Below are positions 13,801 to 24,245 of a stretch of DNA of 64,000 nucleotides, piece after piece. Location of the stretch: contig JAFMSR010000012.1 in NCBI GenBank assembly GCA_022818135.1, positions 13,285,269-13,349,268 on the forward strand, read 5' to 3'. Source of the DNA: Saxidomus purpurata. Lineage: Eukaryota; Mollusca; Bivalvia; Venerida; Veneridae. The notes under the pieces were generated by a model. The model was not told the origin of the DNA and made no database searches. It saw only the letters and a program-made list of their open reading frames with translations. How positions within the stretch are numbered: position 1 is the first letter of the stretch; each line of letters opens with the position of its first letter. A program made the translations under genes and the position numbers.

Positions 13801-16800
13801 CATGCACATATCTCAGTAACCACTTATGATATTGACTTGAAACTTTGTTCATGTCTTTAGGGGTGTCATACAATCAAGGCAGTTAACTCTTGAAAATATT
13901 TAGTACAAATTATGGTCCTTGTTTGACTTTGAAAATTTGGTTAAAGTTTTGCCTGCTAGGTACTATCATGCACATATCTCAGTAACCACTTATGATATTG
14001 ACTTGAAACTTTGTTCATGTCTTTAGGGGTGTCATACAATCAAGGCAGTTAACTCTTAAAAAAATTTAGTACAAATTATGGCCCTTGTTTGACTTTGAAA
14101 ATTTGGTTAAAGTTTTGCCTGCTAGGTACTATCATGCACATATCTCAGTAACCACTTATAATATTGACTTGAAACTTTCTTCATGTCTTATAAGGGGTGT
14201 CATACAATCAAGGCAGTTAACTCTTAAAAAAATTTAGTACAAATTATGGCCCTTGTTTGACTTTGAAAATTTGGTTAAAGTTTTGCCTGCTAGGTACTAT
14301 CATGCACATATCTCAGTAACCACTTATGATATTGACTTGAAACTTTGTTCATGTCTTTAGGGGTGTCATACAATCAAGGCAGTTAACTCTTGAAAATATT
14401 TAGTACAAATTATGGTCCTTGTTTGACTTTGAAAATTTGGTTAAAGTTTTGCCTGCTAGGTACTATCATGCACATATCTCAGTAACCACTTGTGATATTG
14501 ACTTGAAACTTCGTTAATGTCTCTAGGGGTGTCACACAGTCAAGTCAGATAACTCTTGTATAAATTTAGTACTAATTATGGCCCTTGTTTGACTTTGAAA
14601 ATTTGGTTAAAGATTTGCCTGCTAGGTACTATCATGCACATATCTCAGTAACCACTTATGATATTGACTTGAAACTTTTTTAATGTCTTAAGAGGTGTCA
14701 CACAGTCAAGACAGATAACTCTTGTTTAAATTTAGTGCAAATTATGGCCCTTGTTTGACTTTGAAAATTTGGTAAAGTTTCTCATGCAAGGTACTATCAT
14801 GCACATATCACAGTAACCACTTATGGTAGTTATATCAAACCTTGCAATAGTGTTCAGGGTAAATTTTGTATCAAACAATTAATTTACCAAAAATTAAATC
14901 TATAGTTATAGATTTTGACTTTTTTATGATTCAACTTTCCTAGTTTATACTTAATAGCAGAATTTTGTTTTGCTATTACACTGATAAAAGTTTTGTTTTA
15001 TTAGCAAACACCCACAATAGTCGAGCGTGCTGTCTTACGGACAGCTCTTGTTTCATGTAATAATATCATTTATCACTTATTTTGATACAAGTTATTCAAT
15101 ATCAAATACTCTAGGATGTGGATTTATCGTCTTAATATTCAAAGCTGATGCAGTAAAACAACAGATCCCACGTCCACATCTAAAAGTCACTGATTGCATC
15201 TTCAAGAGTCGGTTTTCACCAGTTTAATCATTTACAGACAAGATTCGTCATTGAAACAGCTTAAACACATCTGGCTGGACGATTTTCGAAACGATATCAA
15301 GACATTTCTTTCAAGCGCGCCAGCTGTAGTCATTAAAATAGTTTGAAAATCGTGCCAGCTTTATCATTTTTAACGGTACATGGTCCACTTTGAAGTCTTA
15401 CATCACCAAGCCTTCGTTCTATGGGTTGAAATTTAGACAGATTGTAGTTCATAAAACATTCTATCGCACAAGTTAAAGATATGGGTTGGTATATCGTTAT
15501 TTCAGCAAATATGGACTTGTAAACCTGTTTTAAAATGTTTCGGAAGAGAAATTGACCATTTATCAAGCGATTTCTCAAGTCAGACTTCGATCACCAAATT
15601 TAAGTCTACAAAGACCATTTGGTGCATAGATCATTGCCCTTTAATACTGTTAACTGCATTTTTGATAGGTGTAATAGTATTCCAAAAAAAATCTGGAAAT
15701 ATGTATCCTTACAAAGCGTTGTGGTCTGTCGCTCCAGCTCTATCCGTTTTAATTGAGTCATAAATGGCAAAGCTGCAAATTGTTTTAATCACATTGGTGT
15801 GTTGTTTTAGAATTTAAGTATCCAGTTATATAATGTATTGAAACTAGTTATTCACATAATGTCTTGACTTGGAATATGGCTGCTTATGTCACATGTTTCT
15901 GTTAAATGACCCTGGCTTTCTTGCACCATTGGAATGAAAGGGGTTAGGGACCTTAATCTTTTGATTATGTGTTGACAGGGAATAAAAAATGGAAAATTCT
16001 TGCAAGACATCTGTTAGTTAACAAGGAAGCTGCTACTTGCAGCAGTAAACACAACATTATTGTATGAATCTTTGAACTGTTCATTACAGCATAGCAAGAC
16101 AGCACATAGTTATTGACAAAAGGTGAAAACTGTGACAGTTTTTACAGTTTTTGTAGTTTGGAATCCTTCAATGACAGCCAGTCTTGTTGATTGTCTGCTG
16201 TAGCAGAGGTCATTCATGTCCTTAGATTCTGACTGAAGGATCACTCGAGACTTCTTCCCATACTTGTCAATTTGAATAACTGCTTTTCCACAGGCAACAT
16301 ACACATTGTTTTCTTCATCACATGTAATTCCTTGTGGACGTTTAATGGTACTGTGAATAAGACTAAAAAACCTGTGCTAAGCAAAAAAAATATACCGCTT
16401 CCGATTGAAAACTTTGAAATCAAGCAACTATGATGATACCAATTATATTTTGAAGGATGAATACATTTTGGAAAATATTCCTGTTGAAAAGGCATTAATT
16501 TCATATCAAATAACTGTTTTCCTGCCTTCACATTTCTAAAATCTTCTTTCCCGACTACCTTGTGATTCTGACTGAGATATATTTTTTCATGATGTTTACA
16601 ACACTGGTAACACATGTACTGTTCACAAACACAGCAGTATCCTACAGCTTCCTTTTCTGTGTACAAGTCACAAATATTACATGCCTGATCAAAAGTTTCT
16701 TCTGAACTTAAATCAATTGTACCAAAATTTGTCAACTTCTCCGTAAACTTTGTAGATGTCTGTGTGCCCACTGTTGACTGCTTTGAAAAAACTAAAATTA

Positions 16801-18778
16801 TCCTGCTTAAAGCCAGTCCCATGTTGTTATTCTATTTTACGGAACAAAACACAGTATAAGAATTATTTTGTTGTACAGAACTTGCAAATAATCTACAGGA
16901 AGTTCAAAAATATGTTGCTAAGAGCAAGTTTTATATTCCCTTTTTACTGAAGCATTTCCATTGATAATTGTGGAACAACTAGTTAATTTCATAATCTTTA
17001 AATGTTCTAAACTTTACCACTTAATGTCCGGTACACACATTTGGTTACTAAGCTATGCAGCTCCATCTCATGCAGTGATAAAGGAATGTAGACAAGGAAG
17101 TTTTGTCAGATTCTGTCTTGAAAATTTATCAATTTATGTTTACGTGGCATGTTGGAGATAAAAAAATGTCTTTTCATGATAAAGTAGTTAAGAGTACGGA
17201 AGTGGTTTATTGAGAAACACAAACGTTTAACTGAAGACAAAAAATATCTTGAATGCTTTTAAATCTAAAGAATACTGTCTTTTTGAGAAAATTTGCAAGC
17301 TAGAAGTCTTCCCACAGAGAATTCCACTTTATACATTTAACATGTTATATTACATACTGCAATTAAGTTAAGAGTAATGTCTCTTCTTCTCATAGGGAAA
17401 CATATTTGTTATAACAATATCATCTATGTGTCCATTCTTTCTATCCTGTATAGCTTGTCCATGCTTCATCTGCAGAATAGACTAGTTTGCTCAATTTGAT
17501 TAAACTACATACAATGTAGGAGTGATCAATACCAAGGCTAGTTCTGCAGATGACCTCCCATATCCTTTTTTAGCTATACTGGATGAAGTCTGCTTATGCC
17601 GTCTTCCATCTGTGCATAAACCTTTCCGTGATAACACTCAACAGGTCACAATTTTCATTTGACTTTCATGAAACTTATTCAGAAGGTTGCCTACAATCTG
17701 TAGATGATCCCTAATGTTTTTGAAGTCAGTGGGTCAAAGGTGAAAGTCACAGTGACCTCCATTACCTTTTTCTTGATAACACTCTGCAGGTCACAATTTT
17801 CATTGAACTTTCATCAAACATGCTCAAAAGATTGTCTACAACATGTAGAGGATCCCTACTGTTTTTTGGGTCAGTGGGTCAAGGTCACTGTGACCTCTGT
17901 TAGCTTTTCATTGATAACATTCCAAAAGATTTTCACAAAACTTACTCAGAACAGTCCAGTAGAGCGATACAGACTGTTATGGGCCTCTTGTTTTGGGGGA
18001 AACCAGTGTTGAAAACATGGGAAAGTAGGTGTCCAGAGCCATTCCTATAAGTTGCAAGAAGTTATGTCCACATTTATGTAAAATAAGCATGTTTGAACTA
18101 ACCCTTGACAGTTTTGCCAGTAATTTTGCAAAATTTCAATACTGCCGACCCTGTTAAGTCTTGAGATTAAAACTTGTTGTCATGTATGAGGTGGCTCTAA
18201 TTGATGGCGTATAATCTTAACCAGTAGATGTAGTGTAAGTCTAACAAATGTACATGATGCTTGGGTTCCAAATATATTCCAATCAGTGTTATACAGCCAG
18301 CTTAGGGTAGGTGGCTACTTAACACAGATCTTCTTGTTAGAATGTGGCTATTTGAAATAAGGCAATACTTTCCTGCATACCAGATTAGGATTTATGCAGT
18401 TTTTACAAGTGGCGGAAAATCTCCGGCAGAGCCTTTTACCACCAAAAACAGTCACCCTAAAGCCAGATATTCCCATCAGCACCTGCAACCAGTGACAGAT
18501 TCTTATTGTCTGTGTAAAGCAAGTGGTTACTTAATCCAGGTTAAACCTCATACATTTTCAGCTGTAATCCTATCTTACATTTATAAGGTTGATATACTTA
18601 CGTGTTCCATCCTCTGTAATATATATGTATTATTTTCAGGATAATTTACAAGACTTAGAGCCAGATAAGTACCAGCTTCTACTCCCTATGTTCCAGCCAG
18701 TGTATCTGGGATTGATAGAAAATTTGTTAGTCAAAGTACAGTATCCATCGGACGAGGTCTATGACACTTGGTCTGCAG
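1869..18778 (+). CDS. IPO13: Importin-13 (internal exons, partial gene)
   Basis: Karyopherin-beta family receptor that carries cargoes across the nuclear pore in a Ran-dependent way. Nine exons are visible: 1869-1977, 3626-3721, 4216-4269, 4945-5017, 6828-7044, 8031-8115, 8887-9018, 10183-10263 and 18640-18778. All have AG/GT borders and all phases join. Diagnostic peptides are QYESL...KLILTRLCVA, LSSLALHSMPEVWP, RCNVLLEIFTVLPEE, VLKCFGSWV-like LKCFGSWVDFGVP, SLAENHTKLI, CSSIPGHYPVDET with FTFWYILQ, and VQYPSDEVYDTWSA. They run in the same order as in vertebrate importin-13 and cover roughly residues 90-420 of about 960. The N-terminal Ran-binding exons lie left of the window. The exons after DTWSA (expected to continue with a KEQFRIYR-type motif) were not found, because the 500-N gap starts 115 bases later. 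The last intron is 8.4 kb and holds a nested antisense B-box fragment. Transportin-3 is the nearest alternative, but the motifs fit importin-13 better. Confidence 0.93.
2381..3483 (+). mobile_element. Pearl/Helentron-like non-autonomous element, copy 2
   Basis: Same layout and nearly the same sequence as copy 1: ATGCCCCCGAA start, CCGT/CTGT microsatellite (2415-2485), about five core units of about 175 bp, the inverted TTCGGGGGCAT near 3443-3453, and end GGGACAGCTCTTGTTT. Differences seen by eye are a handful of substitutions and a short indel, plus the absence of the nested foldback. Copies 1 and 2 are direct repeats that flank an importin-13 exon (1869-1977). Confidence 0.8.
5377..6539 (+). 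mobile_element. Helentron-like element, family A (125-bp core)
   Basis: The 5' end carries a hairpin, AGCTCGTC...GACGAGCT (5377-5409). The start GCTCGTCTGATTTT (5378-5391) is the exact reverse complement of AAAATCAGACGAGC (6496-6509). A GTCGTC-rich microsatellite follows the 5' end. The middle holds about four tandem units of roughly 125 bp built around 'ttagttacagttgacata' and 'ggggtcaaggtcactgt' (5930-6460). The 3' end is a hairpin GCACC-CGTAGGC-GGTGC (6515-6531) followed at once by TCTTGTTT. No transposase or helicase is encoded. It lies in the importin-13 intron before the 6828-7044 exon. Confidence 0.75.
7430..7750 (+). repeat. Degenerate pearl-like core fragments
   Basis: Two decayed units with 'tcaaggtcacactaag', 'gtccgggctgtaag' and 'cattaaaggattcacttggcac' recall the core of the elements at 122 and 2381. 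No ends are recognisable. An A-run lies at 7569-7580. Intronic. Confidence 0.5.
9819..9945. mobile_element. Short MITE with 15-bp terminal inverted repeats
   Basis: CTTATTCTAACACAC (9819-9833) is the exact reverse complement of GTGTGTTAGAATAAG (9931-9945). The 127-bp unit has no coding capacity and abuts a second foldback at 9945, so the two may be parts of one composite element. It lies in an importin-13 intron. Confidence 0.6.
9945..10078. mobile_element. Long-stem foldback element
   Basis: The first arm begins GGTTAACTGTTTTGTGATTT and the second ends with its near-perfect reverse complement. Each arm is about 54 bases and the pair differs at only a few positions. A spacer of about 25 bases (GGGCCCAAACAG...) separates them. 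Transcripts crossing it would form a long RNA hairpin. It lies 105 bp before the exon at 10183. Confidence 0.65.
10540..11418 (+). mobile_element. Helentron-like element, family C (5' end not found)
   Basis: About five degenerate units of 150-165 bp share 'gatattactttgaaagttgga', 'accatcatgacc', 'gagaaggtaactctgtcaagg' and 'attatggcccttttttactt'. The 3' end is a perfect 7-bp-stem hairpin, GCTGTCC-TAT-GGACAGC (11394-11410), followed by TCTTGTTT. A family-specific GTCAAGC precedes the hairpin, but its 5' partner was not located, so the element may be 5'-truncated. A related decayed stretch lies at 11800-11990. Confidence 0.6.
12190..13103 (+). mobile_element. Old, diverged pearl-like element
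   Basis: Repeated 'actttgtcatgcattgaagga', 'gcacaaatgtt.agcacat', 'caagaccca..tccct' and 'aaggtcacactta' units correspond to the core of the elements at 122 and 2381 but are clearly diverged. The 3' end is GAGGGACAGCTTTTGTTT, one base different from the intact copies. The 5' microsatellite and the ATGCCCCCGAA end are missing. This copy is older than the two near-identical ones. Confidence 0.6.
13185..15053 (+). mobile_element. Helentron-like element, family B (about ten 167-bp core units)
   Basis: The start GCTCGACTATT (13186-13196) is the exact reverse complement of AATAGTCGAGC (15016-15026). A GTCGGC-rich microsatellite follows the 5' end. Core units begin with GGTTAAAGTTTTGCCTGC near 13273, 13438, 13606, 13773, 13938, 14106, 14273, 14438, 14603 and, degenerate, 14771, giving spacing of 165-168 bp. 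The 3' end is the hairpin GCTGTC...GGACAGC (15029-15045) followed by TCTTGTTT. The element is non-coding and sits in the 8.4-kb importin-13 intron. Confidence 0.75.
15054..16109. other. Intronic stretch without recognisable genes
   Basis: Part of the 8.4-kb importin-13 intron. No exon-like frame, RNA gene or clear repeat boundary was found. A few short open frames have no family resemblance. Confidence 0.5.
16110..16822 (-). pseudogene. B-box zinc finger / NHL-like gene fragment (TRIM-like)
   Basis: The reading frame from 16822 downward gives about 190 residues with a B-box-type zinc-binding pattern: C48-x2-C51, C63/C64, C66, C71-x2-C74, H78, H87 (CNICDLYTEKEAVGYCC...YMCYQC). After QEYFPKCIHPSKYN the frame looks like intron read-through. 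A second block, below a good acceptor near 16370 (polypyrimidine then CAG in antisense), reads TIKRPQGITCDEENNVYVAC, typical of an NHL beta-propeller repeat, and stops at 16110. RING finger, coiled coil and most of the propeller are absent. Such B-box/NHL genes are greatly expanded in bivalves and act in ubiquitin signalling or innate immunity. Here it lies antisense inside an importin-13 intron. A broken copy seems most likely, but a short working two-exon gene is possible. Confidence 0.5.
17636..17993 (+). repeat. Decayed tandem repeat with Helentron-like 3' end
   Basis: Three units of about 120 bp share 'ataacactc.acaggtcacaattttcat', 'ttgactttcatgaaactt' and 'gtcagtgggtcaaggtcac'. The stretch ends GGGCCTCTTGTTT, again the CTCTTGTTT terminus of the other repeat families here; its hairpin is no longer perfect. 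Confidence 0.5.
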
Positions 18779-18893
18779 GTACTTACACTTAGTGTGTATT
18801 TATAAGGAAGCTCAACTGGAACACATTCAGCTTTACAGCATAATGATATTGAAATATCTTCAGCTTAAACATTTAGCTATGAATTCTGGTCTT

Positions 18894-19393
18894 NNNNNNN
18901 NNNNNNNNNNNNNNNNNNNNNNNNNNNNNNNNNNNNNNNNNNNNNNNNNNNNNNNNNNNNNNNNNNNNNNNNNNNNNNNNNNNNNNNNNNNNNNNNNNNN
19001 NNNNNNNNNNNNNNNNNNNNNNNNNNNNNNNNNNNNNNNNNNNNNNNNNNNNNNNNNNNNNNNNNNNNNNNNNNNNNNNNNNNNNNNNNNNNNNNNNNNN
19101 NNNNNNNNNNNNNNNNNNNNNNNNNNNNNNNNNNNNNNNNNNNNNNNNNNNNNNNNNNNNNNNNNNNNNNNNNNNNNNNNNNNNNNNNNNNNNNNNNNNN
19201 NNNNNNNNNNNNNNNNNNNNNNNNNNNNNNNNNNNNNNNNNNNNNNNNNNNNNNNNNNNNNNNNNNNNNNNNNNNNNNNNNNNNNNNNNNNNNNNNNNNN
19301 NNNNNNNNNNNNNNNNNNNNNNNNNNNNNNNNNNNNNNNNNNNNNNNNNNNNNNNNNNNNNNNNNNNNNNNNNNNNNNNNNNNNNNNNNNNNN
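18894..19393. other. Assembly gap of exactly 500 N
   Basis: Run of 500 N. The same length as the second gap points to a fixed-size placeholder from scaffolding, so the true distance, and perhaps even adjacency, is unknown. It truncates importin-13. Confidence 0.98.
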
Positions 19394-22300
19394 ATCATCA
19401 ATATATAAAATAATGACAAACTAAAAGGAAAAACAACATTGTTTTCTTACACAGCCGTTGCAGTTATTATTTCGTCAAAACATAGATATATTATATTGCC
19501 ACGACGATTTTGTCATAGTTTTAGTATGATTTTAAATGCTTATTCTAAAATTGACATTTCAACCATTGACCCAACTGGTCTGTTATTCCTCTTCCTTTAC
19601 TAGTTTTGAAAGAATAAACTTCCAAGTGTGTTTGTGAAATATCACAATGGTTTACTTTTTTGTAGTTCTCACTTTTACTGGATTGAATATCCCAGTTCTT
19701 TTTATTCAGTATTAATATATTATCATTTCAACTCGTATTTGTATATGGGCTGTGTGTATGTAAACTGTGCAAAGAAGCAAAATCATTCTATAACGTTGTT
19801 GCTTAATTGGCAAATCGAACTGCATTGTGTTTCTGTGTCCGTTTCGTGGTTTTTGTTTCTGGTCCGTTTCGTACTTCCCGTCCACTTCGTATGTTTGATT
19901 CGTTTAGTATTTGCTTCCGACCAGTTCCTTCGGTTACGTATTTTCTGTCTCTATTTCCTACATCACACGTTTCTTATTAAGTCCGAATCTCTTTACTTTC
20001 CTATGGATATTACATTATACGGACCCTGTTACTGATCATGACATCATATTAGATAATGACCCTTTGAATATTAAGCGATTTGTAAATTGTTACCATACCA
20101 TATATTTCTATAGCTTAAAGCAAGGTCTTTCAAATAGTACTTGAATGACCTTGCTTAAAGTGATATTACTCTTCAAGGTGACCATCCTAATTTTAAGAAA
20201 AGCAATTAGCACTGATTTATATTCAAAGACACAAAAATAACCAAAGTTATAGTTAAATTACAGTCATGATCTTGTGCAGCATTTTTTTTAATTTCTGTCG
20301 AAAATTGTTGAATACAATTAAATTCCGTGTTGACTATCCTAGTCAAAAATTGACAATGCACCTACTTTTTCAAGTTTATTTTCACGTCTGTCTGTTGGTA
20401 AGCAAAGTTTTAATCATTTCTTACATGTTCTCAAATTATTCATTTCATTTTAATCCTCTCTCTCTTGACTGTGATACAGTATCGCCATTGTGACGGGTAA
20501 TATAACTATAATTACATGCATTCATGCAACTGAAAGTCGTAAACACATCAAAACTAACAGCTGCAGCAAAAAATCAAACGCAATTTTAAAGAAAAACGAA
20601 GTGAAACTAATTGAGCCTAAAGGATACATTTTGGAGATCGTTTACATATTACATTTAATTAAACCTGTAATAGATATATTGATCATTTAGATAATAGTAG
20701 ACAAAAAGTGTTAATACGAAAAGGTTTATGATTTCTTTATGTTTCAAAATTGCATTTACGTAAACTGTATAAAAACATGTGATAGACATTTTGATAATTA
20801 CCTCAGTGTTATTGCTTCCCGTGGAATACAACATAATAAACATAGTGATGGAAAATTTCGGTACTTGACTACTTGTACGAAGCCTAACTTGAGTCATAGT
20901 TGTAAGTCGAAGGCAAAATAGACCTATTTGGCATTTAACGTTTACATATGGCGTTTAAATTAAATCTTTCTGAACCTTTGTTTTAAAACATTATTCCTTT
21001 GAATTATGGATAATATAGTTTAACAGATAGGAAAGTAAAACACACTGACAGAAAGACATACCTAACGCCTGTAACCTGCCTTGCGATCAGAAAATGGCAA
21101 AGTATGCTTCGTGTTTTTGAATCACTGTCATATTGCTAAATCATTTTGACAGTGCTGGTATACATAAAACATATACAACGTAAACATGATTCAAGCAATG
21201 TCGCTAAACTCAAAATGATATACGTAAAAGTACTACCTCTGCTTTGTACCATGCCTACTGAACGAACCGAACCAGAACTAGTCGATTTCAAAAAGAGAAA
21301 ATGTCTTTTTTTACATAAACTGTGTCCTTAAAAGACTAATGTGGTTCGATCCATTTCATATTCATGCTGTCCTACTTGTAATGATTTCATATTAATTTGC
21401 TTCTTTACTAAGATATCATAAAATTTTCAAAGGTTGTTCTGTTGATGAAAACATTAGCACAACTTTTGAGAATATAGAATATCTAAATAAAGAAGCTGAT
21501 TTAAAACAATCTTTTACCGGTAGAACAACATGAATATCAACGGATCGAAAAACATTCAGATTTTAAGAAAACAGTTTATATATAAAGAGTGTTTCTGAAA
21601 CCGACTGCCGCAGCATTCAGTAGGCGTGCGTCAAAGTTCAACATCATAGGACTGATGTTGCAACTGTAAATTTTCTTGGATTCAGTCGGTTTTAACTTTT
21701 TTTAACATTTAATATCATCAAAAATGTAAATCTCATTCCACATGTAACATTTCAAACTATTACTTATTTGGTTTAATGCCAAGTTTTCCTTTATGATGTA
21801 TATTACAGAAATTATAAAGTTCAATTCTACATGCCATTATTTGTCCTTAGTTAACTTTACTGTACACTGTATGTCTGACCATTCCGGATCATCTGTGTAC
21901 TCTTAGATGTTACGTTGATTTTTCTTTAAGTATTTGATAAGGTCTGGGAGTCCTTGCTTCACAAAATTGGTTGCTTTGTGAATTTTTTATGTTAATAACA
22001 AGTATTTACAACTATTACAGTCATGGGATCTTTAATTTTAATCGATCAAAAGTTTGAGCTTGGTATAATTTATATTTCCTTGTCTGAGATCTCAAATGCT
22101 TTTCACTTTGGCAGTGGAGACTTGTGTATGAAAGCATTCACAACTGACACTGTGCTGCTTCAACTAATACTCTCTGGACTTCGATGCAAGGGCAACTATA
22201 GCCTTGGCCTTTATACAGCAACTTCAGCAATGTTATTAGCGCTTCCCTTAGCCTTTTGCATTTCTATCTTCAGGCGGGTTAGAATCTTAAAATAATCAAT

Positions 22301-22580
22301 TTTGCTACAGAAAACTACCCTCTAAACAAAGTTATCCAAGTTTAGCTGTGCTTTAACATCAAACACCAAACTATGTCATTTACATGTTTTGTTGTTAAAT
22401 ATTCTTTTTAGAAGTCATCTTAAGCATGTAACGATTGTTTTAAGCTTCTCCCCGAGCCATTCGCCTTTGTTTCATTAGCGTTGATTATATCATGCTTGGG
22501 ATTATATCCATTGTTTTGTCTTACATGTACTTCCATTTTCAAACGTTTTGTCAAACCAGTATTGTTATAACGATATTAAA
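19394..22580. other. Intergenic stretch, no supported gene
   Basis: AT-rich sequence with short open frames (for example 19628-20035 and 22023-22295 on +) that match no family I recognise and have no splice-linked partners. A small hairpin, TTAAAGCAAGGTC / GACCTTGCTTAA, lies at about 20114-20158. None of the importin-13 exons expected after the gap is seen. Confidence 0.5.
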
Positions 22581-22581
22581 T

Positions 22582-23325
22582 ATGCATTGCCATTACATTG
22601 TAACTATGTCATGCCGACATTGCTGAAACGTTGTAACTATGTCATGCCGACATTGCTGTAACGTTGTAACTATGTCATGCCGACATTGCTGTAACGTTGT
22701 AACTATGTCATGCCGACATTGCTGTAACGTTGTAACTATGTCATGCCGACATTGCTGAAACGTTGTAACTATGTCATGCCGACATTGCTGAAACGTTGTA
22801 ACTATGTCATGCCGACATTGCTGTAACGTTGTAACTATGTCATGCCGACATTGCTGAAACGTTGTAACTATGTCATGCCGACATTGCTGAAACGTTGTAA
22901 CTATGTCATGCCGACATTGCTGTAACGTTGTAACTATGTCATGCCGACATTGCTGTAACGTTGTAACTATGTCATGCCGACATTGCTGAAACGTTGTAAC
23001 TATGTCATGCCGACATTGCTGTAACGTTGTAACTATGTCATGCCGACATTGCTGAAACGTTGTAACTATGTCATGCCGACATTGCTGAAACGTTGTAACT
23101 ATGTCATGCCGACATTGCTGAAACGTTGTGATTATGTCATACGGACAGTGATGTAACGTTGTGATTATGCCATAAGGACATTCTTGTAACGTTGTGATTA
23201 TGCCATAAGGACAGTGTTGTAACGTTGTGATTATGTCATAAGGACATTCTTATAACGTTGTGATTATGTCTTTTACCAACAGTGTGTAACGCTGTGAATA
23301 TGTCATACGGACATTGTTGTAATGT
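22582..23325. repeat. 33-bp minisatellite
   Basis: About 22 tandem units of 33 bp, each built from GTAACGTTGTAACTATGTCA plus TGCCGACATTGCT. Units alternate between 'gctgtaacg' and 'gctgaaacg'. The first 16 or so (to about 23135) are nearly identical; the last six are diverged (GTGATTATGTCATAAGGACA type), suggesting older units at the right end. There are no unique spacers, so it is not a CRISPR array. Confidence 0.9.
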
Positions 23326-23329
23326 GGTA

Positions 23330-24245
23330 TTTGTTGTACTTATCATCAGAAGAAAAATACGGCATATTCAGTATTAAATGGTAAAATGTGAATAGTTTGT
23401 TCTTGTTTTTGTCAAGGTTTTTCAGAATTGACATTTTTCTTTGCAAATGTTTGCAGACATATGCAGGACAAAACACTGTAAGTTAATACAGTTGAAATAG
23501 CATCAAGTAAGACATGTGTACATGGTATATTACTAGGTCTCGTGCTTATTAAAGTTTATTGAGTACAATCTCATACTCAGAAAGAAATCATGTTCAAGTA
23601 ATGTGAAGTCAAGTCAAGTTATATTTATTTACATAAGCACAAGAACAGAACTACTAATTATTGTCATGGAAACCGATTTTGAAAAAAAGATATAACTAGT
23701 TTCACTGAGCACGAGATTGTGCTAAAGAAACTTTTATAAACACGGGGACAGTTGTAACATATCATCAAACGTTATCCAAAGAAAAAATAATTTAAACAGG
23801 CCATCTCACAAAAATAGTCACCTATTCCAATAGACTGAGCACACTATTCAATACTTTAAAGCAAGCTTTGTTTTGATCACTAGTATCGTTGTCGGCATGC
23901 CGATCTATTTTTGTAGAAAAATCAACACTCATCTGAACATTGTTTTATATATATCATATATGTAAATGTTGTTTTACAGTGATTTTTTTTTCAACAAAGG
24001 TTTACTTAACTTGAGTCTGGTATGGTGAATGCATGTGTACAAGGCACGGGTGACAAATAACCACGGGCGACTACCTAATGAAGTTATCTATGAAACCTGG
24101 CAATGGTATAACGACTGTGACTTTTCCATAATGGTAGGCCGTAAATCCGTCTTTCATAAAAGATTCACAGTTGTGTTTTCAAGGACACACGGACAGAAAC
24201 AATCAAATTTTGCATTTCTTTCGCTGCTTGAGTGTTTAAACGTGA
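23330..24245. other. 3' flank of the FAXDC2-like gene
   Basis: Lies downstream of the - strand stop codon. No other gene is seen. A 3' UTR and poly(A) signal presumably lie here on the - strand, but I could not choose one with confidence. Confidence 0.4.

Noticed and set aside
18768..19424. Apparent frames of about 200 codons over the N gaps (also 32170-32968)
   Set aside because: They consist almost wholly of N.
19628..20035. 135-codon hydrophobic frame on + strand
   Set aside because: Low-complexity Phe/Leu/Tyr-rich product of AT-rich DNA; no family resemblance. It is not the missing part of importin-13.
22023..22295. 90-codon frame on + strand with a hydrophobic C-terminal part
   Set aside because: No start context, splice partner or family resemblance; length is expected by chance in this much sequence.
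22582..23325. CRISPR array
   Set aside because: Units are directly contiguous with no unique spacers, and the genome is an animal's.
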